Shown here one piece after another: positions 1 to 7,631 of a DNA stretch of 32,737 nucleotides. Made by a program: the position numbers and the translations under genes. Source of the stretch: a virus. The notes beneath the pieces are model-generated. The model was not told the origin of the DNA. It saw nothing but the letters and a program-made list of their open reading frames with translations, and made no database searches. The stretch lies in IMG/VR virus record IMGVR_UViG_3300035199_000200, positions 1 to 32,737 of that record; one strand, given 5' to 3'. Position 1 is the first letter of the stretch. The number at the start of each line of letters is the position of its first letter.

Positions 1-127
1 CAATCCAGACGATAGAAACATCCCCAGGCTTCGTATATGTGGCAGACGAAGTGAACCGCTGGAAGTCTACCTTGGCGGCGACTAACCCTGATTGTCCTGC
101 TTGGTTTCTTTGTGTTAATCCACTCAT
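1..127 (-). CDS. Tail adhesin-like protein, N-terminal fragment (runs off the window)
   Basis: This is the beginning of a gene that continues past the left edge; about 42 codons are visible. It starts with ATG at 127, immediately after the TAG stop of the glycine-rich gene upstream (TAGATG junction). The visible N-terminus begins MSGLTQRNQAGQSG and continues to a FTSSATYTKPGDVS stretch. This resembles the start of the neighbouring glycine-rich protein (MSGL..., then FSATYSNWPKPYGVS), so the two are probably tandem paralogues sharing an attachment domain. By position it is a distal tail or receptor-binding component. The body of the protein cannot be seen, so function is inferred only from the paralogue. 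Confidence 0.7.
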   Translation of the reverse strand, partial: MSGLTQRNQAGQSGLVAAKVDFQRFTSSATYTKPGDVSIVWI

Positions 128-1138
128 CTAATATCCCCAAATCCTTACACATCCACCGCCGCCCACTCCAGATGCTCCGCCAGTTCCAGTATTAGAACCA
201 CCACCACCACCCGAACCCCCGCCTGGGAATCCTCCATTGCCTCCAGCCCCTGCGGTTGACCCACCAGAAGCGGCAGAGCCTCCTCCGCCACCATCACCAC
301 AACCAAAGAGATTGTCATCGCCTGCGGTGCCTGCGGAACTTTCACCAGTTCCCGCCGCGCCACCTCCGCCTCCCGTATACCCAGCCCATCTACCACCTAC
401 TCCGCCAGCTAGAGTTGCATCGGCTCCTCCTCCGCCTGCGCCTCCGCCTGCGCCGAATAAGGAAGAACCGCCCATCCCTCCTGCACCAGTGGTATCAGTA
501 CCACCACCACCTCCGCCTCCGCCGAACTCGGCCTGGTATCCATTGTTGCGGTGGGTGTTCCCACCTGCGCCTCCGCCTCCCATTCTATCTTCGCCAGCGG
601 TTGCAGTTGATAGGAAAGGCGAACCGCCTGCGTTCTTGGCGTTATATGCAGTTGCGCTGGTTCCAACAGCACCAGTTCCTCCGCCACCTCCTCCTGACCC
701 GCCAACGTCGCCTTCGTTTGCACCGTCGCCGCCCCCGCCGCCATAAGCGGCAAGGATTATCTTGCTGGTGTCATCATCTGTTACAGATGTGGTTCCTCCA
801 GCATTGCCATTAGACCCAGCCGCACCATCGCCACCACTGGCCGCCGCACCACCAGCACCAATCGTAATCGTCAGAGTTTCACCCAGGCTTTCAGCAGGGA
901 ATGACATGCGAGAAAGCGCACCGCCGCCACCTCCGCCCCCGCCTCCGTCACGGACGTTGTTCGCACCCTCACCGCCACCACCTGAACCGCCGCCGCCGAT
1001 ACATTCCACGATTATCATACTGACCCCATACGGCTTCGGCCAGTTGGAATAGGTGGCAGAGAACGAGTGGAACGTGAAGCCCTGAGACAGCCCAGAGCCG
1101 CGTCCTTTCTGGGTGGTTTCTACTATCAGTCCGCTCAT
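128..1138 (-). CDS. Glycine-rich tail adhesin-like protein
   Basis: The 336-residue protein has a short N-terminal domain (about 1-45, ending WPKPYGVSMIIVECIG), followed by very long glycine tracts with runs of up to nine Gly. Short ordered segments are interspersed, such as LTITIGAGGAAASGG near 90-105, and the protein ends GGGGCVRIWGY. This pattern is typical of glycine-rich phage tail-tip proteins, some of which form polyglycine-II helical bundles (as in the T4-like gp38 adhesins) and bind host receptors. It lies at the end of the tail operon, its start overlapping the stop of the previous gene by one base. Adhesin function is inferred from composition and location. The proline-rich open frames on the opposite strand are shadows of the Gly codons. 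Confidence 0.75.
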   Translation of the reverse strand: MSGLIVETTQKGRGSGLSQGFTFHSFSATYSNWPKPYGVSMIIVECIGGGGSGGGGEGANNVRDGGGGGGGGGALSRMSFPAESLGETLTITIGAGGAAASGGDGAAGSNGNAGGTTSVTDDDTSKIILAAYGGGGGDGANEGDVGGSGGGGGGTGAVGTSATAYNAKNAGGSPFLSTATAGEDRMGGGGAGGNTHRNNGYQAEFGGGGGGGGTDTTGAGGMGGSSLFGAGGGAGGGGADATLAGGVGGRWAGYTGGGGGAAGTGESSAGTAGDDNLFGCGDGGGGGSAASGGSTAGAGGNGGFPGGGSGGGGGSNTGTGGASGVGGGGCVRIWGY

Positions 1139-1464
1139 TACAGTTCCTGGTCTAGATAGCTAACAGCCACATCGACGTTAGCCGCTGATGCGGTGATGAA
1201 TCCTAGTTTGTCTGCCGCTTCCAAGACCAGCTTATCGCTGAACACGAAAGTCGCTTTAGCTGGCAGGGACTGCTCGTTTAGAACGTAGATGTCATTGGAC
1301 GCATCGTCCACATACATCGAAATCAGTTCGTCGGCTCCGCCCATCTCACAGAACGTCACGGAGATTATCGTGTAAGTATGCGAAGACGTTACGGTAGTCT
1401 CATTGGCTGAATTGCTCAATGCGTGGATGCCTAGGAATTTCAGTGTCTCGTCGCCTGATGCCAT
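1138..1464 (-). CDS. Small tail or fibre-associated protein, function unknown
   Basis: The 108-residue protein begins MASGDETLKFLGIHALSN and contains alternating hydrophobic and polar stretches (TVTSSHTYTIISVTF, DIYVLNEQSLPAKATFVF), suggesting a compact beta-rich domain. No catalytic motif, membrane segment or Cys cluster is visible. It lies between a fibre-like protein and a glycine-rich adhesin with almost no intergenic space, so it is probably part of the distal tail or an adhesin accessory. Similar small beta proteins accompany fibre genes in many siphovirus genomes, but I do not recognise a named family. Confidence 0.65.
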   Translation of the reverse strand: MASGDETLKFLGIHALSNSANETTVTSSHTYTIISVTFCEMGGADELISMYVDDASNDIYVLNEQSLPAKATFVFSDKLVLEAADKLGFITASAANVDVAVSYLDQEL

Positions 1465-1475
1465 AGTTTCTCCTT

Positions 1476-2246
1476 CTAGCCCATCGCCAGGATGAAGCCA
1501 ATATTCTTACCGCCAGCGGCGGATTGGAAGGTCGGGTCAGAACCCGTCCCATTGCTGGTTAGAACTAAGCCTGCCGTGCTTGGGGTGATTGGCGTAATCG
1601 CCGCCGTTCCAGAACCGACCAGAACATAGTGGTCGTTCAACGATGACGCGCCAGTTCCGCCGTCAGCCACTGGTACATCAGTTCCGCCTGCGCTATAAAC
1701 TGCGTTCCCTTCGATGCTCAGAACGCCGCCCGATGCGGTTAGCGTGTTGGCGGTTGCGTGACTTAATTCGATGCCAGTGAATTGAGGGCTGTTGCCAGTG
1801 CCAACACCGATGCTGGTTCTAAGTGTTGCTCCACTTTCTGCTACAGGGTCAGTCGTGCCATCTCCAACTATCATCTCTCCATCAGCCAAGACAGCCATTG
1901 CTACCAATGCGCCAGAACCATTACCAAGAAGAACACCACCATCAGTCAGGGTTGTGGCCCCTGTTCCTCCATTGCCTACTGGGAGAGTCCCAGTGACCCC
2001 AGAGGTCAATGTGACTTGCGCCCAAGCTGGGACGTTAGAGGTTCCAGTATTGGTCAGCACTCGTGTTGCATTCGTATCTTTGGCTAATCTTGCTGGAGTA
2101 TTCGCTCCAGAGGCATAGATGATATCGCCAAGCGTGGTCATAATCGCAGGCGCAGATAAGTCCATATTGCCCTTAATCTGCGCATTCAATAACGCGGCTG
2201 TTACCACTTCACCAGTTGTCCAAGTCCTTGGTGTTGTCCAGGCCAT
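1476..2246 (-). CDS. Tail fibre-like protein with Gly/Thr-rich repeats
   Basis: The 256-residue protein begins MAWTTPRTWTTGEVVTAALLN, a typical start for phage fibre or baseplate appendage proteins. It then carries repeated segments of the type GDIIYASGANTPARLAKDT, LPVGNGGTGATTL, VLLGNGSGAL and VPVADGGTGASSLND. Such NGGTGA-type repeats are characteristic of trimeric phage fibre shafts. The C-terminus (GKNIGFILAMG) is short, with no chaperone or enzymatic domain. It follows the hub-like tail gene, with a short gap containing a ribosome-binding site. Host-range function is inferred from repeat type and position. Confidence 0.8.
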   Translation of the reverse strand: MAWTTPRTWTTGEVVTAALLNAQIKGNMDLSAPAIMTTLGDIIYASGANTPARLAKDTNATRVLTNTGTSNVPAWAQVTLTSGVTGTLPVGNGGTGATTLTDGGVLLGNGSGALVAMAVLADGEMIVGDGTTDPVAESGATLRTSIGVGTGNSPQFTGIELSHATANTLTASGGVLSIEGNAVYSAGGTDVPVADGGTGASSLNDHYVLVGSGTAAITPITPSTAGLVLTSNGTGSDPTFQSAAGGKNIGFILAMG

Positions 2247-2255
2247 TCAATCCTC

Positions 2256-3827
2256 CTAGTATGCCAGTCGAGTGCTATTGCCTAGCGATGATGTTCCTAC
2301 AACAAAGAAGCCTGCATAGCCAGAAGCCTGGCTTAATGTCAGTGTTGTTCTATGGTTCAGTTGAGCGTCCAATTGATGATGGACAGCTTCAACAAAGAAG
2401 CCTTCACTGATACCCAGCCCTGCGTCATTCGTAGCAGTCACATTCACCAAGTCACTGATTTCTCTAGACATCACATCAGTCAATGTTGCTGTTGAGCGAT
2501 TGCCAATCATAGTCACTTTAATCAGTGGAACTGGTTCTTTCCAAGCTGAAACATGGAAGTCAGCCCAGTTCTGTGCTTCCTCTGCATCAGGTACAAATTT
2601 CCCTGGATGTGGATAAGTGCGCTTGCCAAATGTGCTTTGGCTAGTAGCATCACTGGCGAACACATCAAAGTTATCTTTAGCTGATACTGCATTGCCCTGC
2701 GCCTGGAGTTTAGTGATATACACAGTGCCACTGTGACCATTCTCCAGACTGATATCCATGCTCTGCGCTCTCTTGGTCAGAGAGACTGTGATATTGGCTG
2801 TGCGATTAGTCCCAGTACCATCAGCGCTATCGTTAGCCAGATAGTCAGTGCTGGCTGTCAGGTTCTGCCAGAAGTCCACAGCCCTCGCTGTATTGGCACT
2901 GCCACTGGATGGATACTGCGCTGTGAATATTCTGGTTGCTCCAGCACTTATGGCAGGGGATAGGCTCCCTGTTTCTGGGTGAGTCCATAGCACTGCTGGG
3001 TCAGAAGCAAGTTCAGTCTGTACCCCAAGCGATGCACTCCCAAGAATCCAAGCCCCACTATGTAGCTGAATTGAAGCGACGAGCGAGTTATAGATAAACT
3101 TTAGAGGGTCTATCTGACTGATGTGGCTGTAGGCTAAGGCTGCGCCACTAGCATCGCTGTATGTCGCTTGTGAGTTGGTGGATTTGGTGTCCTTAGACCT
3201 GGCATGTCTGTCTCGATAGACAATCTCACCAGCAGCACTTTCTTCCAGCAGCCCTGTCTCAGTCTCTTCAACCAAGCGCAAGGCTTTAAGAGTCTTGGTT
3301 TTCTCGCACCAGAACCTGGGAAACTCAACTATCCCTGTATCTAAATCCCTGTCGCCATCAGGCCAACCAGCCACATCGAGAATCTCACCAATCAATTCAC
3401 CAGCATTCTTGGAAGCAAACATAGCTGTGGACACCTCAAATTTATTGAGGTAGCCCAGAGGCCCAATCGCTTTCAGTGTTGCAAGGTTGGCTCCCTTGGC
3501 AGATGGGATTGGCTGGATGCTATCTAGAAATCCTGTCCATAATGTGCGAGTAGTGGAGCCATCATTGCCTGTGAGTTTCACCTTTCTGCCAGGCAGCAGG
3601 TTCCCATATAGGGCAGAGGAAGAATTAAAGGTGGAGTAATCGCCACTCTGATTATTCAAGGTGGCAGTTAAAGTCCCAGCGACAGCTTTCCCTACTAGCT
3701 GGGAAGCATAATCATTGCCTCGCTTCCACTCCACTTGCATGGTGCGAGCAGTGATATCCTCTCCACTATCTGAGAAGTCATCATCATTATTCCAATCTAC
3801 TGCCAGGACATATGTGCCAGTTGCCAT
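2256..3827 (-). CDS. Tail hub/distal tail-like protein
   Basis: The 523-residue protein begins MATGTYVLAVDWNNDDDFSD, a start typical of large siphovirus tail-tip proteins. The N-terminal part (to about 130) reads GTLTATLNNQSGDYSTFNS ... LLPGRKVKLTGNDGS ... TRTLWTGFLDSI, the pattern of baseplate hub (gp27/Tal-like) proteins in which a beta domain is followed by local coordinate-type phrases. It comes after the tape measure gene (with two small genes between) and before the fibre genes, the expected place for a distal tail or hub protein. The ATG directly abuts the 16-bp palindrome at 3828-3843. The best Shine-Dalgarno (AGGAG) lies about 17 nt upstream, unusually far unless the palindrome folds in the RNA. 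Confidence 0.75.
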   Translation of the reverse strand: MATGTYVLAVDWNNDDDFSDSGEDITARTMQVEWKRGNDYASQLVGKAVAGTLTATLNNQSGDYSTFNSSSALYGNLLPGRKVKLTGNDGSTTRTLWTGFLDSIQPIPSAKGANLATLKAIGPLGYLNKFEVSTAMFASKNAGELIGEILDVAGWPDGDRDLDTGIVEFPRFWCEKTKTLKALRLVEETETGLLEESAAGEIVYRDRHARSKDTKSTNSQATYSDASGAALAYSHISQIDPLKFIYNSLVASIQLHSGAWILGSASLGVQTELASDPAVLWTHPETGSLSPAISAGATRIFTAQYPSSGSANTARAVDFWQNLTASTDYLANDSADGTGTNRTANITVSLTKRAQSMDISLENGHSGTVYITKLQAQGNAVSAKDNFDVFASDATSQSTFGKRTYPHPGKFVPDAEEAQNWADFHVSAWKEPVPLIKVTMIGNRSTATLTDVMSREISDLVNVTATNDAGLGISEGFFVEAVHHQLDAQLNHRTTLTLSQASGYAGFFVVGTSSLGNSTRLAY

Positions 3828-3843
3828 TTGAGTTTAAACTCAA
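3828..3843. promoter_or_regulatory. 16-bp palindrome TTGAGTTTAAACTCAA, operator-like copy 1
   Basis: This is a perfect self-complementary 16-mer lying exactly between the stop of the 43-residue gene (3847) and the ATG of the hub-like gene (3827). It is one of seven copies in the window. There is no recognisable -10 box near this copy, so it could act as an operator that blocks elongation (stoperator-like) or as a hairpin in the mRNA. Confidence 0.75.
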
Positions 3844-3846
3844 CTC

Positions 3847-3978
3847 CTATCTCTTCTTGCGCTTCCTCGCTGTGCTAAGGGCGATGGCTACAGCCTGCTT
3901 GGGCTTGTAGCCCTCACTCCTTAGGGTCTTTATGTTCTTGCTCACTGACCTCTTGCTCCCCCCCTTCTTTAGTGGCAT
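3847..3978 (-). CDS. Small basic protein resembling DUF6496
   Basis: This is a 43-residue Lys/Arg-rich protein beginning MPLKKGGSKRSVSKNI, then KTLRSEGYKPKQAVAIAL and a basic tail STARKRKKR. The SKNI...LR.EGY..KQAVAIAL pattern matches the small phage proteins annotated as DUF6496, whose function is unknown. Its ATG overlaps the TAA stop of the nuclease gene (TAATG), indicating translational coupling. It ends just before the palindrome at 3828. The high positive charge suggests nucleic-acid binding, but that is inference only. Confidence 0.8.
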   Translation of the reverse strand: MPLKKGGSKRSVSKNIKTLRSEGYKPKQAVAIALSTARKRKKR

Positions 3979-4349
3979 TAGACCCACGGAACTTTTGAGC
4001 CACCGAAATAGGGGCGAGCGTGACCCTCTTCAATGAGTTGGTTATTGATGTTGGTTTCACTGCCTTCTTTGTCAACAACAATGATATCTGCAAGGATGCG
4101 CCCAAACTTGCCCTTGCCTTCTTTAGAAGTTGCAATTTTTACTTTCTGTCCTTTGAGAAGTTCCTTGAGTCTGGCCTTACTAGCCAACCCTAAGGCCTTC
4201 TCTGCTAAATTTCTTGTTCGACTTTCTGGAGTGTCGATGCCCATCATTCTGACCCTTGCAGAATGGTGGATATCGAAACCCAAGTCTACTGTCACATCAA
4301 TCGTGTCGCCATCTACTACTCTGTTGACCTTGCAAAAATATTCAAACAT
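3978..4349 (-). CDS. Staphylococcal nuclease (SNase/thermonuclease)-like protein
   Basis: The 123-residue protein matches the SNase OB-fold: VVDGDTIDVTVDLGF (about 11-25), ARVRMMGIDTPESRTRN (about 31-47), LLKGQKVKI (about 64-72), KFGRILADI (about 81-89) and LIEEGHARPY (about 104-113). The Asp of DGDTID, the Arg of VRMMGIDTPE and the Arg of GRILADI sit where metal- and phosphate-binding residues lie in staphylococcal nuclease. The protein starts MFEYFCKVNRVVDGD with no signal peptide, so it is cytoplasmic or virion-associated. The ribosome site is AGGAGAG about 5 nt before ATG. It is an unusual gene to find between tape measure and hub. A role in host DNA degradation or DNA entry is speculative. 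Confidence 0.88.
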   Translation of the reverse strand: MFEYFCKVNRVVDGDTIDVTVDLGFDIHHSARVRMMGIDTPESRTRNLAEKALGLASKARLKELLKGQKVKIATSKEGKGKFGRILADIIVVDKEGSETNINNQLIEEGHARPYFGGSKVPWV

Positions 4350-4454
4350 GAGGCTCTCCTATCAACTTATAGCACCAGATACACATCTGTGATGTTCCAC
4401 ACGAACAATGCTGAAACCTATGAAAACCCAGAAAGCATTTCAATCGTCTTTTCA
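4350..4454. other. Short non-coding gap
   Basis: This gap of about 105 bases lies between the tape measure gene and the nuclease gene. On the minus strand it ends with the AGGAGAG ribosome-binding site of the nuclease. I see no convincing promoter, terminator hairpin or small gene in it. Confidence 0.5.
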
Positions 4455-6731
4455 TCAGGCCTCTGCGAACACTCCTGAGAATCCGCCTGATATGGCATGG
4501 TCACGCACTGCTTCCACCACCGCTTCTTTCAAATCCTCTACTCCATAGACACTGCCATGAAAATGGAAGTTATTCGTTGTCCCCATCCCTGCACCTTTGC
4601 TCAATGGGACGACTGCTTCTGGGCCAGCTTCGCCAACGACTGCAAGAGTGGGCTGTTGAACGATGCCCCCATTAGCAAGACCAGCCGCCGCAATCACGCC
4701 AGCCCCTATACGAACATTACCAAACTTCATTGCGGCTTCCATCTGGCCCCGCGCAAAAGCCTGTCTTGTCATGCCTGCATGTTGTGGGGCTGGGCCGATT
4801 ACGCCACCGCTTCTTGCTCGTTGCACCCTAGCCGCTGACTCTTGCGCCAATCGTTCGTTGTGATTCAAGACTTCAGCCAAGAAGTCTGTTGAACTCAATG
4901 CCGATATACGCGCCGCTTCTTCCATGCGGGAGAAGTCGCCGATTACTCCATCGACTGCGGTGCGACCAGCTTGCTTAATCAAGCCCATCGTGTCGCCGTA
5001 ACGAACTCCCGCTCTTGCTAAGTCGTCTGCCATCTTCGATGCGCTGACACCGTGACGCTGTGCCAGTCCTTCAACAACGTCAGCAAAGTCCAGATTGGCT
5101 TTGGCTAACGCTTGCATCGTCACGTCTTGATTGACTTTATAGCGCGTCCAAGAATCGTTTATCTGCTCAGTGATTCTTGCTTCTTCGTCACGTCGTCTCT
5201 GTGCCGCCGCCAGCCCATCCTCAATCCACTTTAGATAATCATCCCTCGATTCTTGTCGCGCTTGAATTTCAGCCTCTTTGTTCTTCTGAGCAAAGAAAGC
5301 CACACGGTCAGAGAACTCTTTCTGCTTCGCTTCGATTTCTTCCAGACTCTGAATCGTTATGCCCTGCGCCTGCATCGACGCGTCTTCTACATCGCCATAA
5401 GCAGTCGAGAAGTCGAGAGCCATATCTTCCGCTGACCGTGCGATTTTTTGCTGTTGATTCGACACTTGAAACCCAACATCTTCGCTGACGTTTGCGGTGC
5501 TGTTCATCGTGTCTTGCAGTTCTTCTTGTCTGTCTGCGGTTATATCAATCATGGGTATGCCGTCGCCTAGCTTGTCAGAAAATCCCTTAATCGCATCAGC
5601 CGCACCTTTGAACTTATCGCCGACAAAAGGTAGCTTCGACCCTAACTCCAGCAACTTAGCGACAGCACTGCCGATAAGTTCAAACTGCTTGCGCCAGACT
5701 AGGGTCAGCTTGTTCAGAATACCTATGACGAAGTTGACCACTGTTTCTGTGACTTTCTTGATGCCGTTGAATATCTTGTCCCAGTTCTTCATAACAAGAG
5801 GGAGGGCAACCATCGCCAAGGTAGTCAAAGCCACAAGCAAGATACCCACAGGGTTCGCTGCCATCGCAGCAGTGACCAGCCTGATTCCCCCTGCGAATAT
5901 CTTCATGCCCATGAATAATTGAGGGAGGATAAGAAGCATTGGCCCAAGCACCAGCATGATAGCGCCCAGAGATGCAGCGACAATCGACAGCACTTTGGTC
6001 AGATTGGGATGGGCTTCAGTCCATTCAATCATGCGTTTGACCATGCTTTCAATCAGCGGAACCATAGTCTCTATGACAGGTAGCAACGCTGTACCCATCG
6101 CTTGAAATAAATCTCCTACCCTATTCTTCAATTGGGTCATTGGGTCAGCAGCAGCCTCAGCCTGCCCCTGGAATTTCGCCATGATTGCACTGAGGACTTC
6201 TGTGGAATCTGCACCTTTCTCCACTGAGACACCATAGCGATTCAGGGCGCTCTCCTCACCACTGATGGCCCTAGCGACCAAGGTGGCTGCTGCGCCCAAG
6301 TCCATCTCTTTGCCTGCTGCCAATTCCATCGTAGGCACCAAGGCTTTCATGGCATCATCATAGTTGCCACTGACCAGAATGAGTTCTCTTAAAGCATCTC
6401 TCTGCTCTTCATCGCCAAAGTTTGTCTTGTTCTGCTGGGCAGCTACTACAGCTTCTATCTGGGCCTTCTGCTGCTCATAGGAAGTCCCAACCTTCTGCAA
6501 GGCCACATCAAGCTGGCGAATCCCTTTCTCTTGGTCGAATGCTGATTGGACTGAGAGAGCAGCGATACCAGTGATGGCAGCGCCCATCGCAGTCATCGCC
6601 ATCCCTATGGCACGACGATGCTGCTGGATGCCCTGCACCATCTTGCCCATGTTGCTCTCGACATTCTTGAACTCTCTGGAAGCATTGTCCTTTGCTTGTA
6701 TCAGGACAGATACTGTCGCTGCATCAGCCAT
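4455..6731 (-). CDS. Tail length tape measure protein
   Basis: The 758-residue protein is the largest in the window. It starts MADAATVSVLIQAKDNASREFKNVE (a classical tape measure start), with helical N-terminal regions and a TP901-type core (FDQEKGIRQLDVALQKVG ... LRELILVSGNYDDAM). Hydrophobic segments follow at about 250-320 (VLSIVAASLGAIMLVLGPMLLILPQ and VGILLVALTTLAMVALPLV), then coiled-coil stretches and the frequent C-terminal phrase VGEAGPEAVVPLSK. It sets tail length, occupies the tail lumen and may form a membrane pore during DNA entry. It directly follows the frameshifted chaperone (8-nt overlap), the canonical siphovirus order. It is shorter than many tape measures, implying a modest tail; applying about 1.5 A per residue would give roughly 110 nm (family rule, not measured). 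Confidence 0.93.
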   Translation of the reverse strand: MADAATVSVLIQAKDNASREFKNVESNMGKMVQGIQQHRRAIGMAMTAMGAAITGIAALSVQSAFDQEKGIRQLDVALQKVGTSYEQQKAQIEAVVAAQQNKTNFGDEEQRDALRELILVSGNYDDAMKALVPTMELAAGKEMDLGAAATLVARAISGEESALNRYGVSVEKGADSTEVLSAIMAKFQGQAEAAADPMTQLKNRVGDLFQAMGTALLPVIETMVPLIESMVKRMIEWTEAHPNLTKVLSIVAASLGAIMLVLGPMLLILPQLFMGMKIFAGGIRLVTAAMAANPVGILLVALTTLAMVALPLVMKNWDKIFNGIKKVTETVVNFVIGILNKLTLVWRKQFELIGSAVAKLLELGSKLPFVGDKFKGAADAIKGFSDKLGDGIPMIDITADRQEELQDTMNSTANVSEDVGFQVSNQQQKIARSAEDMALDFSTAYGDVEDASMQAQGITIQSLEEIEAKQKEFSDRVAFFAQKNKEAEIQARQESRDDYLKWIEDGLAAAQRRRDEEARITEQINDSWTRYKVNQDVTMQALAKANLDFADVVEGLAQRHGVSASKMADDLARAGVRYGDTMGLIKQAGRTAVDGVIGDFSRMEEAARISALSSTDFLAEVLNHNERLAQESAARVQRARSGGVIGPAPQHAGMTRQAFARGQMEAAMKFGNVRIGAGVIAAAGLANGGIVQQPTLAVVGEAGPEAVVPLSKGAGMGTTNNFHFHGSVYGVEDLKEAVVEAVRDHAISGGFSGVFAEA

Positions 6732-6981
6732 CGCTTTCCACTGCCTCTACCATCTCTTTCCAAGCAGATACTTGGTCAGGATGCATCTGAGTGGCATCCT
6801 GATTGTGCTGTTCTCTGGCGCTCACTAATAACCTGTAATCCATGATGTTCTTGATGGTTGTCCAGTCCTCTTCTAATACCTGACTTGGCAGGCAACCAAA
6901 GGCCTCACATATCACGCTGATGGTAGCGTAGCCTGGCTGCTGGTCATCTCCAAGGATGTATCTCCCAAGGCTTCTAAGTCT
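6724..6981 (-). CDS. Tail assembly chaperone T extension, reached by -1 frameshift
   Basis: This reading frame is -1 relative to the upstream chaperone gene and remains open from the slippery A7 (6981-6987) to a stop at 6724. After the slip the ribosome would read RLRSLGRYILGDDQQPGYAT, then ISVICEAFGCLPSQVLEEDW, and end VEAVESDG, giving about 85 residues added to about 134 (219 in total). The only internal start is a GTG without a good ribosome site, so independent translation is unlikely. In lambda-like phages the GT fusion binds the tape measure and recruits tail tube subunits. The arrangement G, GT, tape measure supports this strongly. Confidence 0.8.
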   Translation of the reverse strand, partial: RLRSLGRYILGDDQQPGYATISVICEAFGCLPSQVLEEDWTTIKNIMDYRLLVSAREQHNQDATQMHPDQVSAWKEMVEAVESDG

Positions 6982-7382
6982 TTTTTTCTTTCCTCAGCGC
7001 CCTCACCCCCACCAGTGGCATTTACCAGCCAGAGCAGTTCCTCTGAAGACAGACCTTCCAAAACGTCTGGGCGATTGTAGGGCTGTTCCATCTTCTCGCC
7101 CATCAGATTTGTCCAGTTCCACTTGATGACTCTGCGAGATAATTCCTGGCATAAATCTGTCAGGCTTTGCCCTAAAGTGCTACCCTCTCCAGAATTGTTC
7201 TGAAGCCTTGAAAGGTTCATCACCTCCCTCACTGTCATCACTGGCATCACCTCAACCCACTCCCCTTCATGGACATAATAGGGAGTACCTGGGGAAGTGA
7301 TTTCACCATCTTCCACCACCTGCCCAACATTGATTGCACAAGCATCTGATAGCACTTTTTGAGTTGGTATCTTGGGCTTCAT
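6912..7382 (-). CDS. Tail assembly chaperone G-like protein
   Basis: The 156-residue acidic protein begins MKPKIPTQKVLSDACAIN and lies between the tail tube genes and the tape measure gene, the invariant position of the tail assembly chaperone. A strong ribosome site (AAAGGAG) lies about 8 nt before ATG. Residues 127-137 (GEGAEERKKDL) are encoded across a run of seven A. The -1 frame continues for a further 85 codons into a plausible protein, so both short and long products are expected. A central segment (VIKWNWTNLMGEKMEQPYNRPDVLEGLSSEELLWLVNA) resembles phage proteins of this role. The sequence family itself is not recognised by name. Confidence 0.8.
   Translation of the reverse strand: MKPKIPTQKVLSDACAINVGQVVEDGEITSPGTPYYVHEGEWVEVMPVMTVREVMNLSRLQNNSGEGSTLGQSLTDLCQELSRRVIKWNWTNLMGEKMEQPYNRPDVLEGLSSEELLWLVNATGGGEGAEERKKDLEALGDTSLEMTSSQATLPSA
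6981..6987 (-). promoter_or_regulatory. Programmed -1 ribosomal frameshift slippery site A AAA AAA
   Basis: On the minus strand the zero-frame codons read AGA AAA AAA GAC, giving the heptamer A AAA AAA followed by G. This is a perfect X XXY YYZ slippery sequence. Slipping back by one base enters a frame that is open for 85 codons to 6724. The location at the 3' end of the gene between tube and tape measure genes is diagnostic for the G/GT system. Confidence 0.82.
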
Positions 7383-7631
7383 AGAGCCTCTCCTTTGCTA
7401 ATATTTATACCCATGTACTGTGATACTAGATATACCATTGAGCCTCTGCATATCAGAATGTAATACTAATTATTATCGAGGTCAGTTTTTTGATACCCTT
7501 TCCTTGCGCACCTAAGGCGTTTTAAGAGGGGTATATTTTCTAGCTGAACAAGCATTGGCAAGCCTTGGAAACTCAGCACCTCTATTTTCAGTACCTTTGT
7601 TCTGATTCTGGGCTTCTGTAGACAGGGTGAA
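7383..7631. other. Leader region of the chaperone gene, largely non-coding
   Basis: This stretch of about 250 bases separates the tail tube genes from the chaperone gene. On the minus strand it begins after a strong hairpin (7632-7666) and ends with the AAAGGAG ribosome site before 7382. A copy of an AGAGGCTC-N4-GAAGCCC repeat spans the start codon at 7374-7393, and the related AGAGGCTC octamer also occurs near 7436-7443. On the plus strand it contains the gene remnant at 7516-7605. A TATAAA appears close to the chaperone start but without a convincing -35 box, so no promoter is claimed. Confidence 0.5.
7516..7605 (+). pseudogene. Plus-strand remnant related to the small ORF at 27422-27559
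   Basis: This plus-strand open stretch runs from just after a TAA (7513) to a TGA at 7603-7605, has no start codon, and reads GVLRGVYFLAEQALASLGNS before diverging. Its FLAEQALA..GN core matches FLAEQALARSGN in the minus-strand ORF at 27422-27559. The two share 22 identical nucleotides (7541-7562 versus the complement of 27501-27522). The flanking differences are mainly synonymous (Leu TTA/CTA, Gly GGT/GGA, Asn AAT/AAC), as expected of protein-coding descent. I read it as a decayed fragment. An RNA or attachment-site role for the shared element remains possible. Confidence 0.45.

Noticed and set aside
237-1052. Long proline-rich open frames on the plus strand opposite the glycine-rich gene
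   Set aside because: Pro codons are the complement of the Gly codons; composition is a mirror of the adhesin gene and no ribosome site or promoter is seen.
3434-3450. Inverted repeat CCTCAA...TTGAGG inside the hub-like gene
   Set aside because: The arms resemble part of the operator but face outward with a different core, and it lies within coding sequence; likely chance.
6724-6915. A stand-alone 63-residue protein starting at GTG 6915
   Set aside because: The open frame extends upstream without a stop to the slippery site, and the GTG has no ribosome site; a frameshift extension explains it better.
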